From: Lachnospiraceae bacterium Marseille-Q4251
GTDB taxonomy: Bacteria; Bacillota; Clostridia; Lachnospirales; Lachnospiraceae
Assembly (NCBI GenBank): GCA_018223435.1
Contig: JAGTTO010000001.1
Location: forward strand, 2,666,001-2,730,000
Reading direction: 5' to 3'
DNA: 64,000 nt
The notes beneath the pieces were generated by a model, which was not told the DNA's origin, ran no database searches, and saw only the letters and a list, made by a program, of their open reading frames with translations. The number at the start of each line of letters is the position of its first letter. Position 1 is the stretch's first letter. A program made the position numbers and the translations under genes. Shown piece after piece: positions 16,583 through 25,191 of the stretch.

Positions 16583-18745
16583 ATGGAAAAGAGAAAATTA
16601 GCAAAGATTCCGAGTGAGGAAGCCTCTGACGAAATGGTTAGATTTTCAGACAGAGCGACAGGCACTCACATCATTACGACCAGAGAGATAGAAAAAGATC
16701 TTCTGATGCTGAACTTCTACCCGATAAAGGGCCTGAAAAAAGGAAAAAAGGAAGCTCAGATACGAACATTTTTCTCAAAGAACGATTACATAACTCAAGA
16801 CCTGACCACTGAAAAGGTGAAATGGTTGACTGCAGCTTTTGACCGGATGGATTGTATTAGCCTGTATGAATATCATTGGGATAGAGAGACAGGAAACAGA
16901 TATACCCCAAACATGTTCTTCTGGACGGATTCAGATATCGACAGAATGCGTAAATTCTTCAAGGAATGGAGTACAGAAAAAGATGATAAAGACTGGACAG
17001 CTGTGACACGTTTTCAGGACATGATCAAACAGCGGCGACTGGATGAAAAACATGCCAAGGAGACAAATCCTATTGATACAATCATGGGAACAGTCAAGGA
17101 AATTCCGGAAGACTTTAAGAAATGGGTATCGGAAAAAGCAATGTCATTCAGCAGATATCTGGTTTACTCAACAAGATCAAAGAATGAGGCTCTGGTGCAT
17201 TGCACTCATTGTAATGGGGTGACACTGGTAGACAGAACGAAAATTCGGTTAAGAAATAACGAGAAGGGGATATGCCCCCTTTGCGGAAGTCCGGTCACCA
17301 TTAAAGCCAGAGGCAGGATGCCGGCACACATATGTGACAGTAGGATTGTTTCATTTATTGAGCCAAGAGAAGAGGGGTTCCTGTGGCGGTATTTTACAGC
17401 ATACAGAGAAATAAAGCTGGATGGGAAGATAAATGATGGATTATTTGAGATCGTAAGGACGTTTTACAAATTTGCACCAAACGGAACTCCATGCACCAAC
17501 AGTTACGAATACAGGGACTATAAACAAACTGGTATTGTGCGGTGGTGCACAGATGAAGGGTACAGAGAAAGGTCATACTGCACCTTATATCCCGGAAACC
17601 TGCCGGAAGCATGGAAAGATACTCCGATGAAATACTCGGCGCTGGAAATTTTGGCGGAGAATAGACCGAGTGAACAGATACATTATGCAAAGGCAATCAA
17701 CAGATACAGGGAGTTTCCACAGCTTGAATGGTTTATAAAAATGGGATTGTACAAACTGGCCGCGCATCTAATCAATGAGTATCACGATGGTGCCTTTGGA
17801 TATGAAAGCCGGAATGGGGTCAGGGGACTTAGAAAAAATGGAAAAACAATATTTGGAATCCTTGGCCTTACAAAGGAGAACACACGAGTACTGCAGTCTA
17901 TTGATGGAAATATCGACGAGCTGAGATTATTGCAGGAAGCACAAAGTTCTGGATACAACCTGAAAGCGGAAGAATTGGAACGGTTCTATAAACTCTTTGG
18001 ATGCAATACAACGCTGATACGGAAAGAAAACAGACATTCAACGATTCATAAGATCTGCAGATATATCGAGCACGAAGGTTCCGATTATCGAGTAGGAGAG
18101 CGTGGAGGGTGTTGGAGATATTCTTATATGCAGCGCAAAGAAAGACCGGATATCAGGGAAGAACGTTTGCAGAATTGTGCCAAGGACTGGTTGGATTATC
18201 TGGCTTGGTGTAAAGAACTGAAATATGACCTCGCCAATATGTTCTTCTATTTCCCGAAGAATTTCAAAAAAGTTCATGACAGGACAGCTGCGGAATATCA
18301 GGCAGTACAAGATAAAAAGGCCGCAGAAAAGAAACGTCGGGAAGAAGAACGGATAAAGCGAGAGGCTGAGGTCATGAAAAAACTTCTGGAGGAAATGCTC
18401 AAAGAGAATGCCGGCATAGATAACGCTTTCCTGATAAAAGGAAAAGGATTGATATTGAGAGTGCCAAGAGATGCGCAGGAAATCAAGAATGAAGGAGCTG
18501 CCCTTCACCATTGTGTTGGAACTTACGTTGACCGAGTGGCCAAAGGGCAGACACACATCTTCTTTGTGCGCAGAGTGGAAGAACCTGATACACCATATTT
18601 CACAATGGAATATAACAATGGTCGCGTGATCCAGTGCAGGGGAAGCCACAACTGTGGGATGCCGGCATCGGTAAAAGCTTTCGTAGCTGCGTTTGAGAAG
18701 TTGATGAAAGAACGGGAAGAAAAGATGGAAAGGAAGTGCGGATAA
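16583..18745 (+). CDS. PcfJ-like protein
   Basis: 720 residues. The central region has two CxxC pairs (LVHCTHCNGVT and GICPLCGSPV) like a zinc ribbon (about 209-235). A Lys/Glu-rich coiled coil lies near 570-615. The C-terminal part ALHHCVGTYVDRVAKGQTHI, FVRRVEEPDTPYFTMEY and RGSHNCGMPA is the signature of PcfJ-like proteins, which pair with PcfK in Gram-positive conjugative elements and many phages. Their biochemical role is not established. Close spacing (11 bases) to the PcfK gene supports a joint complex. Confidence 0.85.
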   Translation: MEKRKLAKIPSEEASDEMVRFSDRATGTHIITTREIEKDLLMLNFYPIKGLKKGKKEAQIRTFFSKNDYITQDLTTEKVKWLTAAFDRMDCISLYEYHWDRETGNRYTPNMFFWTDSDIDRMRKFFKEWSTEKDDKDWTAVTRFQDMIKQRRLDEKHAKETNPIDTIMGTVKEIPEDFKKWVSEKAMSFSRYLVYSTRSKNEALVHCTHCNGVTLVDRTKIRLRNNEKGICPLCGSPVTIKARGRMPAHICDSRIVSFIEPREEGFLWRYFTAYREIKLDGKINDGLFEIVRTFYKFAPNGTPCTNSYEYRDYKQTGIVRWCTDEGYRERSYCTLYPGNLPEAWKDTPMKYSALEILAENRPSEQIHYAKAINRYREFPQLEWFIKMGLYKLAAHLINEYHDGAFGYESRNGVRGLRKNGKTIFGILGLTKENTRVLQSIDGNIDELRLLQEAQSSGYNLKAEELERFYKLFGCNTTLIRKENRHSTIHKICRYIEHEGSDYRVGERGGCWRYSYMQRKERPDIREERLQNCAKDWLDYLAWCKELKYDLANMFFYFPKNFKKVHDRTAAEYQAVQDKKAAEKKRREEERIKREAEVMKKLLEEMLKENAGIDNAFLIKGKGLILRVPRDAQEIKNEGAALHHCVGTYVDRVAKGQTHIFFVRRVEEPDTPYFTMEYNNGRVIQCRGSHNCGMPASVKAFVAAFEKLMKEREEKMERKCG

Positions 18746-18939
18746 TGGCAAAACAGAGCATTAGAAGTATTCGAAAAGGAAGTGTTCAGTGGAATGAAGA
18801 AGACCGATTGCAGATGGTTTCCATGCTGGCAAAAGCAGGATATGCAGTCCAGATTGTCAGAAAAGAAGTTCCCGGAGGCGAAAACAGAAAATCAGCTCAG
18901 TACGAATACGTGATCGAGTATGGAGAGAAGGTGGAGTGA
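18745..18939 (+). CDS. Small basic protein of unknown function (64 aa)
   Basis: The ATG at 18745 overlaps the previous stop (TAATG). The sequence MAKQSIRSIRKGSVQWNEED then LQMVSMLAKAGYAVQIVRK and YEYVIEYGEK suggests a small alpha/beta protein. The family is not recognised; operon position is in the replication/recombination block. Confidence 0.6.
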   Translation: MAKQSIRSIRKGSVQWNEEDRLQMVSMLAKAGYAVQIVRKEVPGGENRKSAQYEYVIEYGEKVE

Positions 18940-19175
18940 TGAAATTCATAGCACGAAAACCAGTCGTAAGAACGGAAGTTTACCGGAAATACGGATTCAC
19001 ATATGTGCAGCATAAGCCTTGTTATTGTCCTAGATGCAATCATGTGTTGAATGCGGGGCCGAACTTTCAACCGAAATACTGTAGCGAGTGTGGGCAGAAG
19101 ATTGACTTCTCAGGAGTGAAGTGGGAAGAAGAAAAAATCCTTGAACATGCAGGAAGGAGGCTGGCCAATGAATAA
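18939..19175 (+). CDS. Small zinc-ribbon protein (78 aa)
   Basis: CYCPRCNHVL and KYCSECGQKIDF form a four-cysteine rubredoxin-like knuckle pair (about 26-55). The start ATG at 18939 is coupled to the previous stop; GGTGGAG precedes. Such single zinc-ribbon proteins are frequent in phage early operons; target unknown. Confidence 0.65.
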   Translation: MKFIARKPVVRTEVYRKYGFTYVQHKPCYCPRCNHVLNAGPNFQPKYCSECGQKIDFSGVKWEEEKILEHAGRRLANE

Positions 19176-20181
19176 GAGCGGTATCGAATGGTGCGATCAT
19201 ACATGGAATCCAATTACCGGTTGTCGGCATGGCTGTTCTTACTGCTACGCTGATAAGATGTCGCTCCGTTTTTGCGGAAACATGAAAAGAAATATGGTCC
19301 AGACAGATCAATATCGAATGGAGGGAGATCTGTTCGTCCTGGATAAACCGTTCATGAATGAGGATGGAAAGCCTGTCATATATCCATTTGGGTTTGAACC
19401 GACATTACACATATACAGATATGACACACTGGACAAGCTGAAACAGGGGCAAAATATATTTGTTGGAGCAATGGCAGACATATTTGGAGAATGGATTCCT
19501 GACAGTTGGATAGAGGATGTCCTTTACGCTTGTGCAAAACATCCTCAGCACAATTACCTGTTTCTCACAAAGAATCCGAAAAGGTACACCCAGTACGGTG
19601 TATCTTCTGGGAAAGGGAATATGTGGTACGGAACAACTGTGACGAATAGTGAGGACATGGAACGGATATACCAGCTTCCAAACCTGTTAAACACTTTCGC
19701 CAGTATAGAGCCATTGCTCGAAGATATAGATGAAAACATTTCCGCACTGAAATATTTGAACTGGATAATCATCGGTGCCGAGACAGGACACAGGAAAGAG
19801 AAAGTGATTCCTGAATTCGAATGGATCAAGAGAATCGTTGTAGAAGCTGATTACAACGGGATACCGGTATTTATGAAAGACAGTCTGATTCCGATTGTTG
19901 GTGAGAAGAATATGCGCAGGGATTATCCGAAGGAGCTGCAGATTCGTAAAAGGAGCGAGAAAGTCAATAAAAAACTCAGCGGTAGTTGTATGTTGTGCGG
20001 AAAGACAGAAGATAAAAACAAGATGGTTACCTTGACAGCAAGAGCAGTCAGGGGAGGCAGGGCGGCATCGTTTGGCCATATGTGTCATTCCTGCTTTGCA
20101 AAATGGCTGACTAGTCACAATATACCGGTGCCGGACCTGGAAAATAAAAAGGAGATTGAAGATGGCAAAGAGAAGCTGTAG
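19168..20181 (+). CDS. Gp37/Gp68-family (DUF5131) radical-SAM-like protein with added zinc finger
   Basis: 337 residues from ATG 19168 with AGGAGG 8 bases upstream. The start GIEWCDHTWNPITGC followed by RHGCSYCYADK is the DUF5131/Gp37-Gp68 phage signature, and its CxxxCxxC spacing suggests a radical-SAM iron-sulfur site. The core continues with FVGAMADIFGEWIPD, YLFLTKNPKRY and IIIGAETGHR. About 60 residues at the C-terminus add CMLCGKTEDKN ... CHSCFAKWL, a probable zinc finger. The reaction is unknown; relation to nucleic-acid or spore-photoproduct-lyase-like chemistry has been suggested for the fold only. It overlaps genes on both sides. Confidence 0.8.
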   Translation: MNKSGIEWCDHTWNPITGCRHGCSYCYADKMSLRFCGNMKRNMVQTDQYRMEGDLFVLDKPFMNEDGKPVIYPFGFEPTLHIYRYDTLDKLKQGQNIFVGAMADIFGEWIPDSWIEDVLYACAKHPQHNYLFLTKNPKRYTQYGVSSGKGNMWYGTTVTNSEDMERIYQLPNLLNTFASIEPLLEDIDENISALKYLNWIIIGAETGHRKEKVIPEFEWIKRIVVEADYNGIPVFMKDSLIPIVGEKNMRRDYPKELQIRKRSEKVNKKLSGSCMLCGKTEDKNKMVTLTARAVRGGRAASFGHMCHSCFAKWLTSHNIPVPDLENKKEIEDGKEKL

Positions 20182-20443
20182 AAGAACAACTGATGAAAAC
20201 CTTATTCATAAAAAAGCTGTGGAAATGAGAAAGAAGACAGATGAACAGCTTGTGCATTATGTGGAGGATCGTGTGGAAAAAGCACGAAGTGAAGGCTTTA
20301 ATTGTGGAAAAGCCAGTGTTTCAAAAACCGGAGAGGGAGCAAAGGAGTTTATCGCATTCCTTCAGCTGAATAAGATTCCGGGAATTGGAGCAGTAACAAT
20401 AAACAAACTTATAAAGGTAGCGGAAGAAAATGGATACTTATAA
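20162..20443 (+). CDS. Small protein with helix-hairpin-helix-like C-terminus (93 aa)
   Basis: ATG 20162 has AAGGAGA upstream and overlaps the previous gene. The N-terminal part is charged and helical. The end KIPGIGAVTINKLIKVA fits the helix-hairpin-helix DNA-binding pattern (PGIGxxTxxKL). It likely contacts DNA and lies directly before the resolvase gene. The family is not recognised. Confidence 0.55.
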   Translation: MAKRSCRRTTDENLIHKKAVEMRKKTDEQLVHYVEDRVEKARSEGFNCGKASVSKTGEGAKEFIAFLQLNKIPGIGAVTINKLIKVAEENGYL

Positions 20444-20981
20444 GCGTTCGATAAGAGGTCTGCAGAGCAGATCTAACGGGGAACATTTTGAGGGAATGAT
20501 AATTGCGGCATCCAGATTCTATGAAGAAAGAGGAATTGCAGCAGTTGATAAAACTCCGGAAGCATTTAAGGTACTGAAGGCAATGGACAGGAACAGAGGG
20601 CAGTTCATCTGCTGTTTCACTAAACAGGCTCAGCCTGATTTCAAAGGAATTCTCATGGATTCAACCATGATCTTGTTCGATGCAAAGCATACGGACAAAG
20701 ATAAGATTAGCAGGGACGTAGTAACTGCTGAACAGCAGGCGTGCTTTGAAAGGTATATGAAGCTTGGGGCAATGTGCTTTTTGGTTGTGTCTCTGGAATT
20801 TAAAGAATTCTACCGGGTTCCGTGGGTGGTATTTCGGGATATGAAGAAAATTTACGGACACAAGTACATGAACCGGGAAGAACTGGAACCTTACAGGATC
20901 AAATATTCAAACGGAGTGGTGAAGTACCTCGATGGTATTGTTCTCCGGGAAAGGAATGAAGATGAAAGTACAGAAGTATGA
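20430..20981 (+). CDS. RecU-like Holliday junction resolvase
   Basis: 183 residues. The endonuclease core shows GEHFEGMIIAA, TKQAQPDFKGIL (catalytic PD) and ILFDAKHTDKD (ExK-like DAK), then QQACFERYMKLGAMCFLVVS and FYRVPWVVFRDM, matching RecU/PBP-related factor A. It cleaves four-way junctions, resolving recombination intermediates made by the SbcDC-like and partner proteins. It overlaps both neighbours, typical for this operon. Confidence 0.85.
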   Translation: MDTYKRSIRGLQSRSNGEHFEGMIIAASRFYEERGIAAVDKTPEAFKVLKAMDRNRGQFICCFTKQAQPDFKGILMDSTMILFDAKHTDKDKISRDVVTAEQQACFERYMKLGAMCFLVVSLEFKEFYRVPWVVFRDMKKIYGHKYMNREELEPYRIKYSNGVVKYLDGIVLRERNEDESTEV

Positions 20982-22026
20982 GATCGCCAGAGTTATTGAC
21001 AAATTAAAAAGTATTGTGCAGAAGAACGATCAGTTTCCGGCTCTGGGAGGAATTCTGGTAAAGGACGGGTATTTAATCGCCTCCAACTCCGAGATTACAA
21101 TGAAGGTCAAATTAGAGGCCTCAGAAGGCAGTTATTTTATTATTCCAATGAAAGCCTTTGACCTGATCAAAAATCTTCCGGATGGAGAAATCGACATTAG
21201 CGCAACCGACAAGAATGTAGTTATGATCAAGATAGGAGCAATTAAAAACAAATATCAGAGTTATCCTCCGGAAGAATTCAATTTTGATATTACAGAGGAT
21301 CCGGAAGCGGATGGAGTGGAATTGAATGGTAAAAAGATCATGGAGGCTATAGGTCATGTTATTTATGCAGCAGCTGACGGCGGTGCGAATACACAGATGA
21401 CCGGAATTTATTTCGAGGGTACAGACAGCGGAGTTTCCCTTGCCGCACTGGACGGGCATGTGGTTGCAGTAGATTCTGTTAAAGCAGAAGGTGCAAAGGA
21501 CATGAAACTGATCGTGCCGAAGGCAACCGCCAAGAAGTTGATCTCCATGGGCGTGATCGATGATGTGACTCTTACATATACCAAAAACAGTGCGGTATTC
21601 AAATCTGATGAATACACCATCTACACCAGATTGATTACAGGAAATTATTTTCCGTATCAGAAGATGTTTACTGAGGGCGAAATCAATACATGCGCATCCC
21701 GCACGGCCTTGATCGGAGCAATGACCAGAGCAAAGATGTGTACAGAGGAAAAACAGCCGGCAGTATTCCAGATAGAAGACGATGTGCTGAATATCAGTAT
21801 TCGGGATAAATTAGCAGACTATCAGGAGCAGGTACCGCTCCAGGAAACCGTATGCAAATCCATACGGTTGGGATTTGATTCCAAACTGGTTCTTGAAACG
21901 CTGAAAGCTTTTACCTGTGACAATATTGCACTGGGCTTCACCAGCCCAAGAACACCGATGATTGTGGAAGCAGAGGACAGCGACATGAAGGCCATGGTGC
22001 TTCCGGTAGCGATAAGGGAGGCTTAA
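20962..22026 (+). CDS. dnaN: DNA polymerase III sliding clamp (beta subunit) homologue
   Basis: 354 residues from ATG 20962, chosen because AAAGGA lies 6 bases upstream. The protein follows the three-domain beta-clamp plan: KLKSIVQKNDQFPALGGILV, GSYFIIPMKAFDLIKNLPDG and YTIYTRLITGNYFPYQKMF (the clamp's YP-fold). It ends FTSPRTPMIVEAE ... MVLPVAIREA, similar to the host clamp end PxxxxLMPxR but diverged. A phage-encoded clamp would tether the polymerase and partner proteins with QxSLF-type peptides, such as the PcfK-like protein at 15813. The host has its own dnaN, so this copy may redirect replication. Confidence 0.88.
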   Translation: MKVQKYEIARVIDKLKSIVQKNDQFPALGGILVKDGYLIASNSEITMKVKLEASEGSYFIIPMKAFDLIKNLPDGEIDISATDKNVVMIKIGAIKNKYQSYPPEEFNFDITEDPEADGVELNGKKIMEAIGHVIYAAADGGANTQMTGIYFEGTDSGVSLAALDGHVVAVDSVKAEGAKDMKLIVPKATAKKLISMGVIDDVTLTYTKNSAVFKSDEYTIYTRLITGNYFPYQKMFTEGEINTCASRTALIGAMTRAKMCTEEKQPAVFQIEDDVLNISIRDKLADYQEQVPLQETVCKSIRLGFDSKLVLETLKAFTCDNIALGFTSPRTPMIVEAEDSDMKAMVLPVAIREA

Positions 22027-22028
22027 AT

Positions 22029-22232
22029 ATGATTGAGATTATATCAGTAAAAGATATCAAAGACGCAACACCAGAGGAACTTGCAAATCTTCGCCGGAGG
22101 GGACTTCTTCCGGCAGAAGAAACCAGAAGAATATCTGGGAGGCCTCTCAGCCCGTATGAACGAACCAGAGCACAGGTGGCTGCTACTGGAAACAGATGGG
22201 CGATGGAAAACTTTATTGCCACGCATAACTGA
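22029..22232 (+). CDS. Small hypothetical protein (67 aa)
   Basis: It starts 3 bases after the clamp gene with GGGAGG upstream. Sequence MIEIISVKDIKDATPEELAN then LRRRGLLPAEETRRISG and a basic C-terminus. The family is not recognised; coupling suggests co-expression with the clamp. Confidence 0.55.
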   Translation: MIEIISVKDIKDATPEELANLRRRGLLPAEETRRISGRPLSPYERTRAQVAATGNRWAMENFIATHN

Positions 22233-22244
22233 AAGGAGCTATTT

Positions 22245-22427
22245 ATGGGAATGTATCATAAAAACCACCTTGTTGGTCCTGGCTTCAAAAGACATGCAAA
22301 ACGGCAGACTTCAAAAGGAATGAGAAGGGCGGCAAAGAAAAGTTGTTTAGAACATTTTGAGGATAGAGTTACATTGACAAGGAAAAGTCATAATTTGCAT
22401 GGAATAGATTCGTGGAAGTTTAGCTGA
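22245..22427 (+). CDS. Small basic protein (60 aa)
   Basis: AAAGGAGC precedes the ATG at 22245. The product is very basic (MGMYHKNHLVGPGFKRHAKR), suggesting a nucleic-acid-binding peptide. No family is recognised. Confidence 0.5.
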   Translation: MGMYHKNHLVGPGFKRHAKRQTSKGMRRAAKKSCLEHFEDRVTLTRKSHNLHGIDSWKFS

Positions 22428-22456
22428 GAGGTTTGGGTTCAGTAGAAAGGAACAGT

Positions 22457-22681
22457 ATGAAGATATATAAGGCGGTTCATGAGAGAGAAAACAAATGCAA
22501 AGAGTTACACAAAGAGATGAATATGAACGTAGGCCCGACCAGACTGGTTAAGCCGGACTTTTATCTGTTGGTCGATGTGGATGACCTGCAGAAACAGGTG
22601 AATACCTTGGAAAATGAAGTTCATCACATGAAAAGAGCAGAAGCAAGGCGGAAATGGCGTTATGGAAGAAAAAATCATTAA
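22457..22681 (+). CDS. Small coiled-coil protein (74 aa)
   Basis: ATG 22457 follows AGAAAGGA. The C-terminal half DVDDLQKQVNTLENEVHHM has a heptad pattern, so it likely oligomerises. The end is basic (EARRKWRYGRKNH). Function is unknown. Confidence 0.5.
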   Translation: MKIYKAVHERENKCKELHKEMNMNVGPTRLVKPDFYLLVDVDDLQKQVNTLENEVHHMKRAEARRKWRYGRKNH

Positions 22682-22714
22682 GATTATGCAACTGCAGACG
22701 CCGGAATTACTTCT

Positions 22715-22852
22715 ATGGTCCTACGCAACTTGGCAGATGGTATCGGGAAGAATAATCCAGGAGCAAAAGAACTTCGCATGTGGGCAGAAAACAACACCAC
22801 AAAACCTGAATTGCAAGAAACAATTAAGGTTAAGAAACCCAATATGAGGTAG
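22715..22852 (+). CDS. Possible small gene (45 aa), frame uncertain
   Basis: Between 22682 and 22852 two frames are open. The frame read here (MVLRNLADGIGKNNPGAKEL ... IKVKKPNMR) looks more protein-like than the overlapping frame at 22662-22847, but its ATG lacks a good ribosome-binding site. The frame is also open back to the stop of the preceding gene at 22681. The true gene structure is unresolved. Confidence 0.3.
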   Translation: MVLRNLADGIGKNNPGAKELRMWAENNTTKPELQETIKVKKPNMR

Positions 22853-22855
22853 AAA

Positions 22856-23401
22856 ATGACAAGAACTGAAACAACCAAATTCCTCGGAAAATTACTTACA
22901 GATACTCGCCTCGGAGGGGCTGGCTCACACTGGGCCAGCGAGGTTAGTATTGATCCATGGACACCGAAGGCAAGGCGGGTGGACTACATGGAATTTTCTC
23001 CGGCGAATCAATGCTCTGTGTCAGGAATAGAAAAAGGCATATTCACCTGCTATGAAATCAAGAGCTGCAAAGAGGATGTTTATAGCGGTAATGGTTTGAA
23101 TTTCTTCGGGGAAAAGAATTACATTGTAACTACGATGGCGTGTTACAAAGACATTCTGCCAGATTTCCGGAGTGGCAGATTTGCTAATTACATGAGCGAA
23201 AAACACCCGGATTCATCAACTTATTACGGCATCATGGTTGCTATTCCGTTTTGGGGAGAAGTAACGGAAGAATTCAATGACCCTACACCATTAAGCGAGG
23301 ACAGAAACTGGAAGTTGGAAATTGTATTGCCTTGCAGGCAGGGGATAAGAACGAAGTCTATGACAGAATTACTGTTCTGCATGCTGCGGAGTGGGCGTTG
23401 A
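22856..23401 (+). CDS. Phage protein, possible PD-(D/E)XK nuclease-like fold
   Basis: 181 residues, GAGGT upstream. The core RRVDYMEFSPANQCSVSG followed by IFTCYEIKSCKEDVYSG has the D...ExK spacing of restriction-endonuclease-like folds (D at about 43, E68, K70), and NGLNFFGEKNYIV follows. It may be a repair or recombination nuclease of the MmcB-like kind; this is a tentative reading. The C-terminal end may be affected by a frame conflict: a second, protein-like frame covers 23,265-23,452 (see findings). Confidence 0.5.
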   Translation: MTRTETTKFLGKLLTDTRLGGAGSHWASEVSIDPWTPKARRVDYMEFSPANQCSVSGIEKGIFTCYEIKSCKEDVYSGNGLNFFGEKNYIVTTMACYKDILPDFRSGRFANYMSEKHPDSSTYYGIMVAIPFWGEVTEEFNDPTPLSEDRNWKLEIVLPCRQGIRTKSMTELLFCMLRSGR

Positions 23402-23450
23402 GAGGAGAAATTAATCCATGGACACCCAACTGGAAAAGAGGTGATATTAG

Positions 23451-23705
23451 ATGAATTGTGGTCGTTTCGAACCGATTTTTTGGGATGAATCAAAGTTACA
23501 TCCTTGTGAAGTGTGTCATGGAACCGCGCATTTTGTAATTAAATCAGACGGTTATTTTGCAGTACAGTGTGAGAGCTGTGGATCCTTTTTTGGAGAAGCA
23601 GAAGTGCCGGACGATAAAACGATTGGCGAAAGAATAGAACATATCGCAAAAGTGTGGAATCGAGGATTCCTTTATGCTTTAGCAACGAATCTTAAGGAGA
23701 ATTAA
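23451..23705 (+). CDS. Lar-like restriction-alleviation type zinc protein
   Basis: 84 residues, GAGGTG upstream. CEVCHGTAHFV and VQCESCGSFF form two CxxC knuckles, and the helix IGERIEHIAKVWNRG matches the A.WNRR-like end of Lar family proteins. Lar proteins counter host type I restriction in enterobacterial prophage; whether this one does so is not known. Confidence 0.6.
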   Translation: MNCGRFEPIFWDESKLHPCEVCHGTAHFVIKSDGYFAVQCESCGSFFGEAEVPDDKTIGERIEHIAKVWNRGFLYALATNLKEN

Positions 23706-23707
23706 AG

Positions 23708-24640
23708 ATGGCAATATTCCATAAAACATTGCAGTATCATGAAGATACAACAGAGAAAAGAGATATTTCACAGGAAGATATAGAATTTCTGAAGAAATTA
23801 CAGCTTGAAATGAATACTCAGGATACCACCGGAACAGCGGATCCTCGCTTCTGGGTTATTAAAGGTAGCGAGAGAGTGGTCGACAATGAAGACCCAGATG
23901 AACTTGTCTTGCAAGTGGATGGAAGTACCGTTACGAGCGCAACGGAAGAAACAGTGAAGTATCTCAATGATAACATCTTGCCAGACTGCAATATCGATAG
24001 AGAAAACTGCAAAATTGAAACAGGGTATGCATGGGATTTCAAGCTGACGTACACGGAAGATGGAGAAGAAGAGTATGAGGATTTGTCAACGCAGGAAGTG
24101 AATGAATTTCTTGCCAACAATGGACATGATGATACCATGATAATTGGTATTTCGATCAGACCATTTATGTACCCAAACACGATGTTTCTTACAGAGAAAG
24201 AGGCCAGGGAACATCTTGAGAGAAATTATTATCATTATTCTCAAGATGCACATACATACTGCATGTGCGCTTGGAGATCTCCGGAAGTAGAAAAATTGTG
24301 GAAAATATTACGGGAAACAAAATGGGATTGCAAAGACAAAGAGCTTGAAAGCCATGAAGAAAAGTACATTCTGCATTATTGTATTTCTCTCATGCAGGAG
24401 TTGGTCGGATATTTCGAGGAATGGTACAGATGGGTACATGGAGAAAACGCAATAGAAGAGCTGAGTGAAGAAGAAAGGTTCTGCTATAACATATCATATT
24501 TCCATATCGTTCAGGAATTGTTCTTGTTCAGGACATATCATTCCGGAGGAACATCCACAATGGCAAAGTGTAAACAACTTGGAGTTGATAGCAGTGAAAA
24601 TGTCGAATTCAAATTTGAAGAAGAGGAAGAAGGTGAATGA
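23708..24640 (+). CDS. Conserved hypothetical phage protein (310 aa)
   Basis: A soluble acidic protein. It contains DPRFWVIKGSERVV, GIRPFMYPNTMFLTEKEAREH-like text (SIRPFMYPNTMFLTEKEA), a Tyr/His-rich stretch NYYHYSQDAHTYCMC and a Glu-rich end. I do not recognise a catalytic motif or family. Spacing to its neighbours is 2 and 0 bases, so it belongs to the same operon. Confidence 0.6.
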   Translation: MAIFHKTLQYHEDTTEKRDISQEDIEFLKKLQLEMNTQDTTGTADPRFWVIKGSERVVDNEDPDELVLQVDGSTVTSATEETVKYLNDNILPDCNIDRENCKIETGYAWDFKLTYTEDGEEEYEDLSTQEVNEFLANNGHDDTMIIGISIRPFMYPNTMFLTEKEAREHLERNYYHYSQDAHTYCMCAWRSPEVEKLWKILRETKWDCKDKELESHEEKYILHYCISLMQELVGYFEEWYRWVHGENAIEELSEEERFCYNISYFHIVQELFLFRTYHSGGTSTMAKCKQLGVDSSENVEFKFEEEEEGE

Positions 24641-24958
24641 ATGATAGAAGTATTATTTTATATTGCTGGAGCTGTAACAATAGTAGTACTTTTTACTTTG
24701 TGGTGCATAGTATCAATTGAAAGAGTGAGAAAAGAAAGAGAAATATCTGCATACGCTGTTCTTTGTGGGAGAATACAAGAACAGATCAACGAAACTAGGG
24801 ATAGAATTTCCTCGGTAAAAATGCACTTGTATGTAACGGATCACAATCTGGATCAGGCGTTGCTTCAGTGGAAGTACGAGTATCTGATGAAACAGGAACA
24901 ATGGCTTATCGAACTAATGTGTGGAAAAAGAGAAGAAAAGCAGGAGGAAAAGCAATGA
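24641..24958 (+). CDS. Small membrane-anchored coiled-coil protein
   Basis: 105 residues. The N-terminal helix VLFYIAGAVTIVVLFTLWCI is a membrane anchor or uncleaved signal. The remainder is charged and helical (RIQEQINETRDRISSVKMHL) and would face the cytoplasm. The GAAGAAGGTGA upstream serves as ribosome-binding site. Function is unknown. Confidence 0.55.
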   Translation: MIEVLFYIAGAVTIVVLFTLWCIVSIERVRKEREISAYAVLCGRIQEQINETRDRISSVKMHLYVTDHNLDQALLQWKYEYLMKQEQWLIELMCGKREEKQEEKQ

Positions 24959-25176
24959 AATGTAGTATTAGCACATATTATAAAATTTTAGATGCGGAGC
25001 TGTATGACTTTGATGATGGTTATATGCAGCTGAATATTGACATCAATGCAAAAAGCATCGATATCGAAGGCTATGTAAGCAAGCAGAAAAAGAGTGTTGC
25101 GGAGATGTGTAATGTGCCGGAAGAGAATGTGATTCCAATATCTCGGTTGGAGTATGAGGCGTACACGGACGAGTGA
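24955..25176 (+). CDS. Small hypothetical protein (73 aa)
   Basis: ATG 24955 has CAGGAGG upstream and overlaps the previous stop. Sequence MKCSISTYYKILDAELYDFD, then alternating strands DGYMQLNIDINAKSIDIEGY. No family is recognised. Confidence 0.5.
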   Translation: MKCSISTYYKILDAELYDFDDGYMQLNIDINAKSIDIEGYVSKQKKSVAEMCNVPEENVIPISRLEYEAYTDE

Positions 25177-25191
25177 AGAAAGGAAATTCAT

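Noticed and set aside
22662..22847. Open frame of 61 codons (MEEKIIKIMQ...)
   Set aside because: Composition is poor in protein-like pattern; the overlapping frame ending at 22852 looks more natural. Neither is certain.
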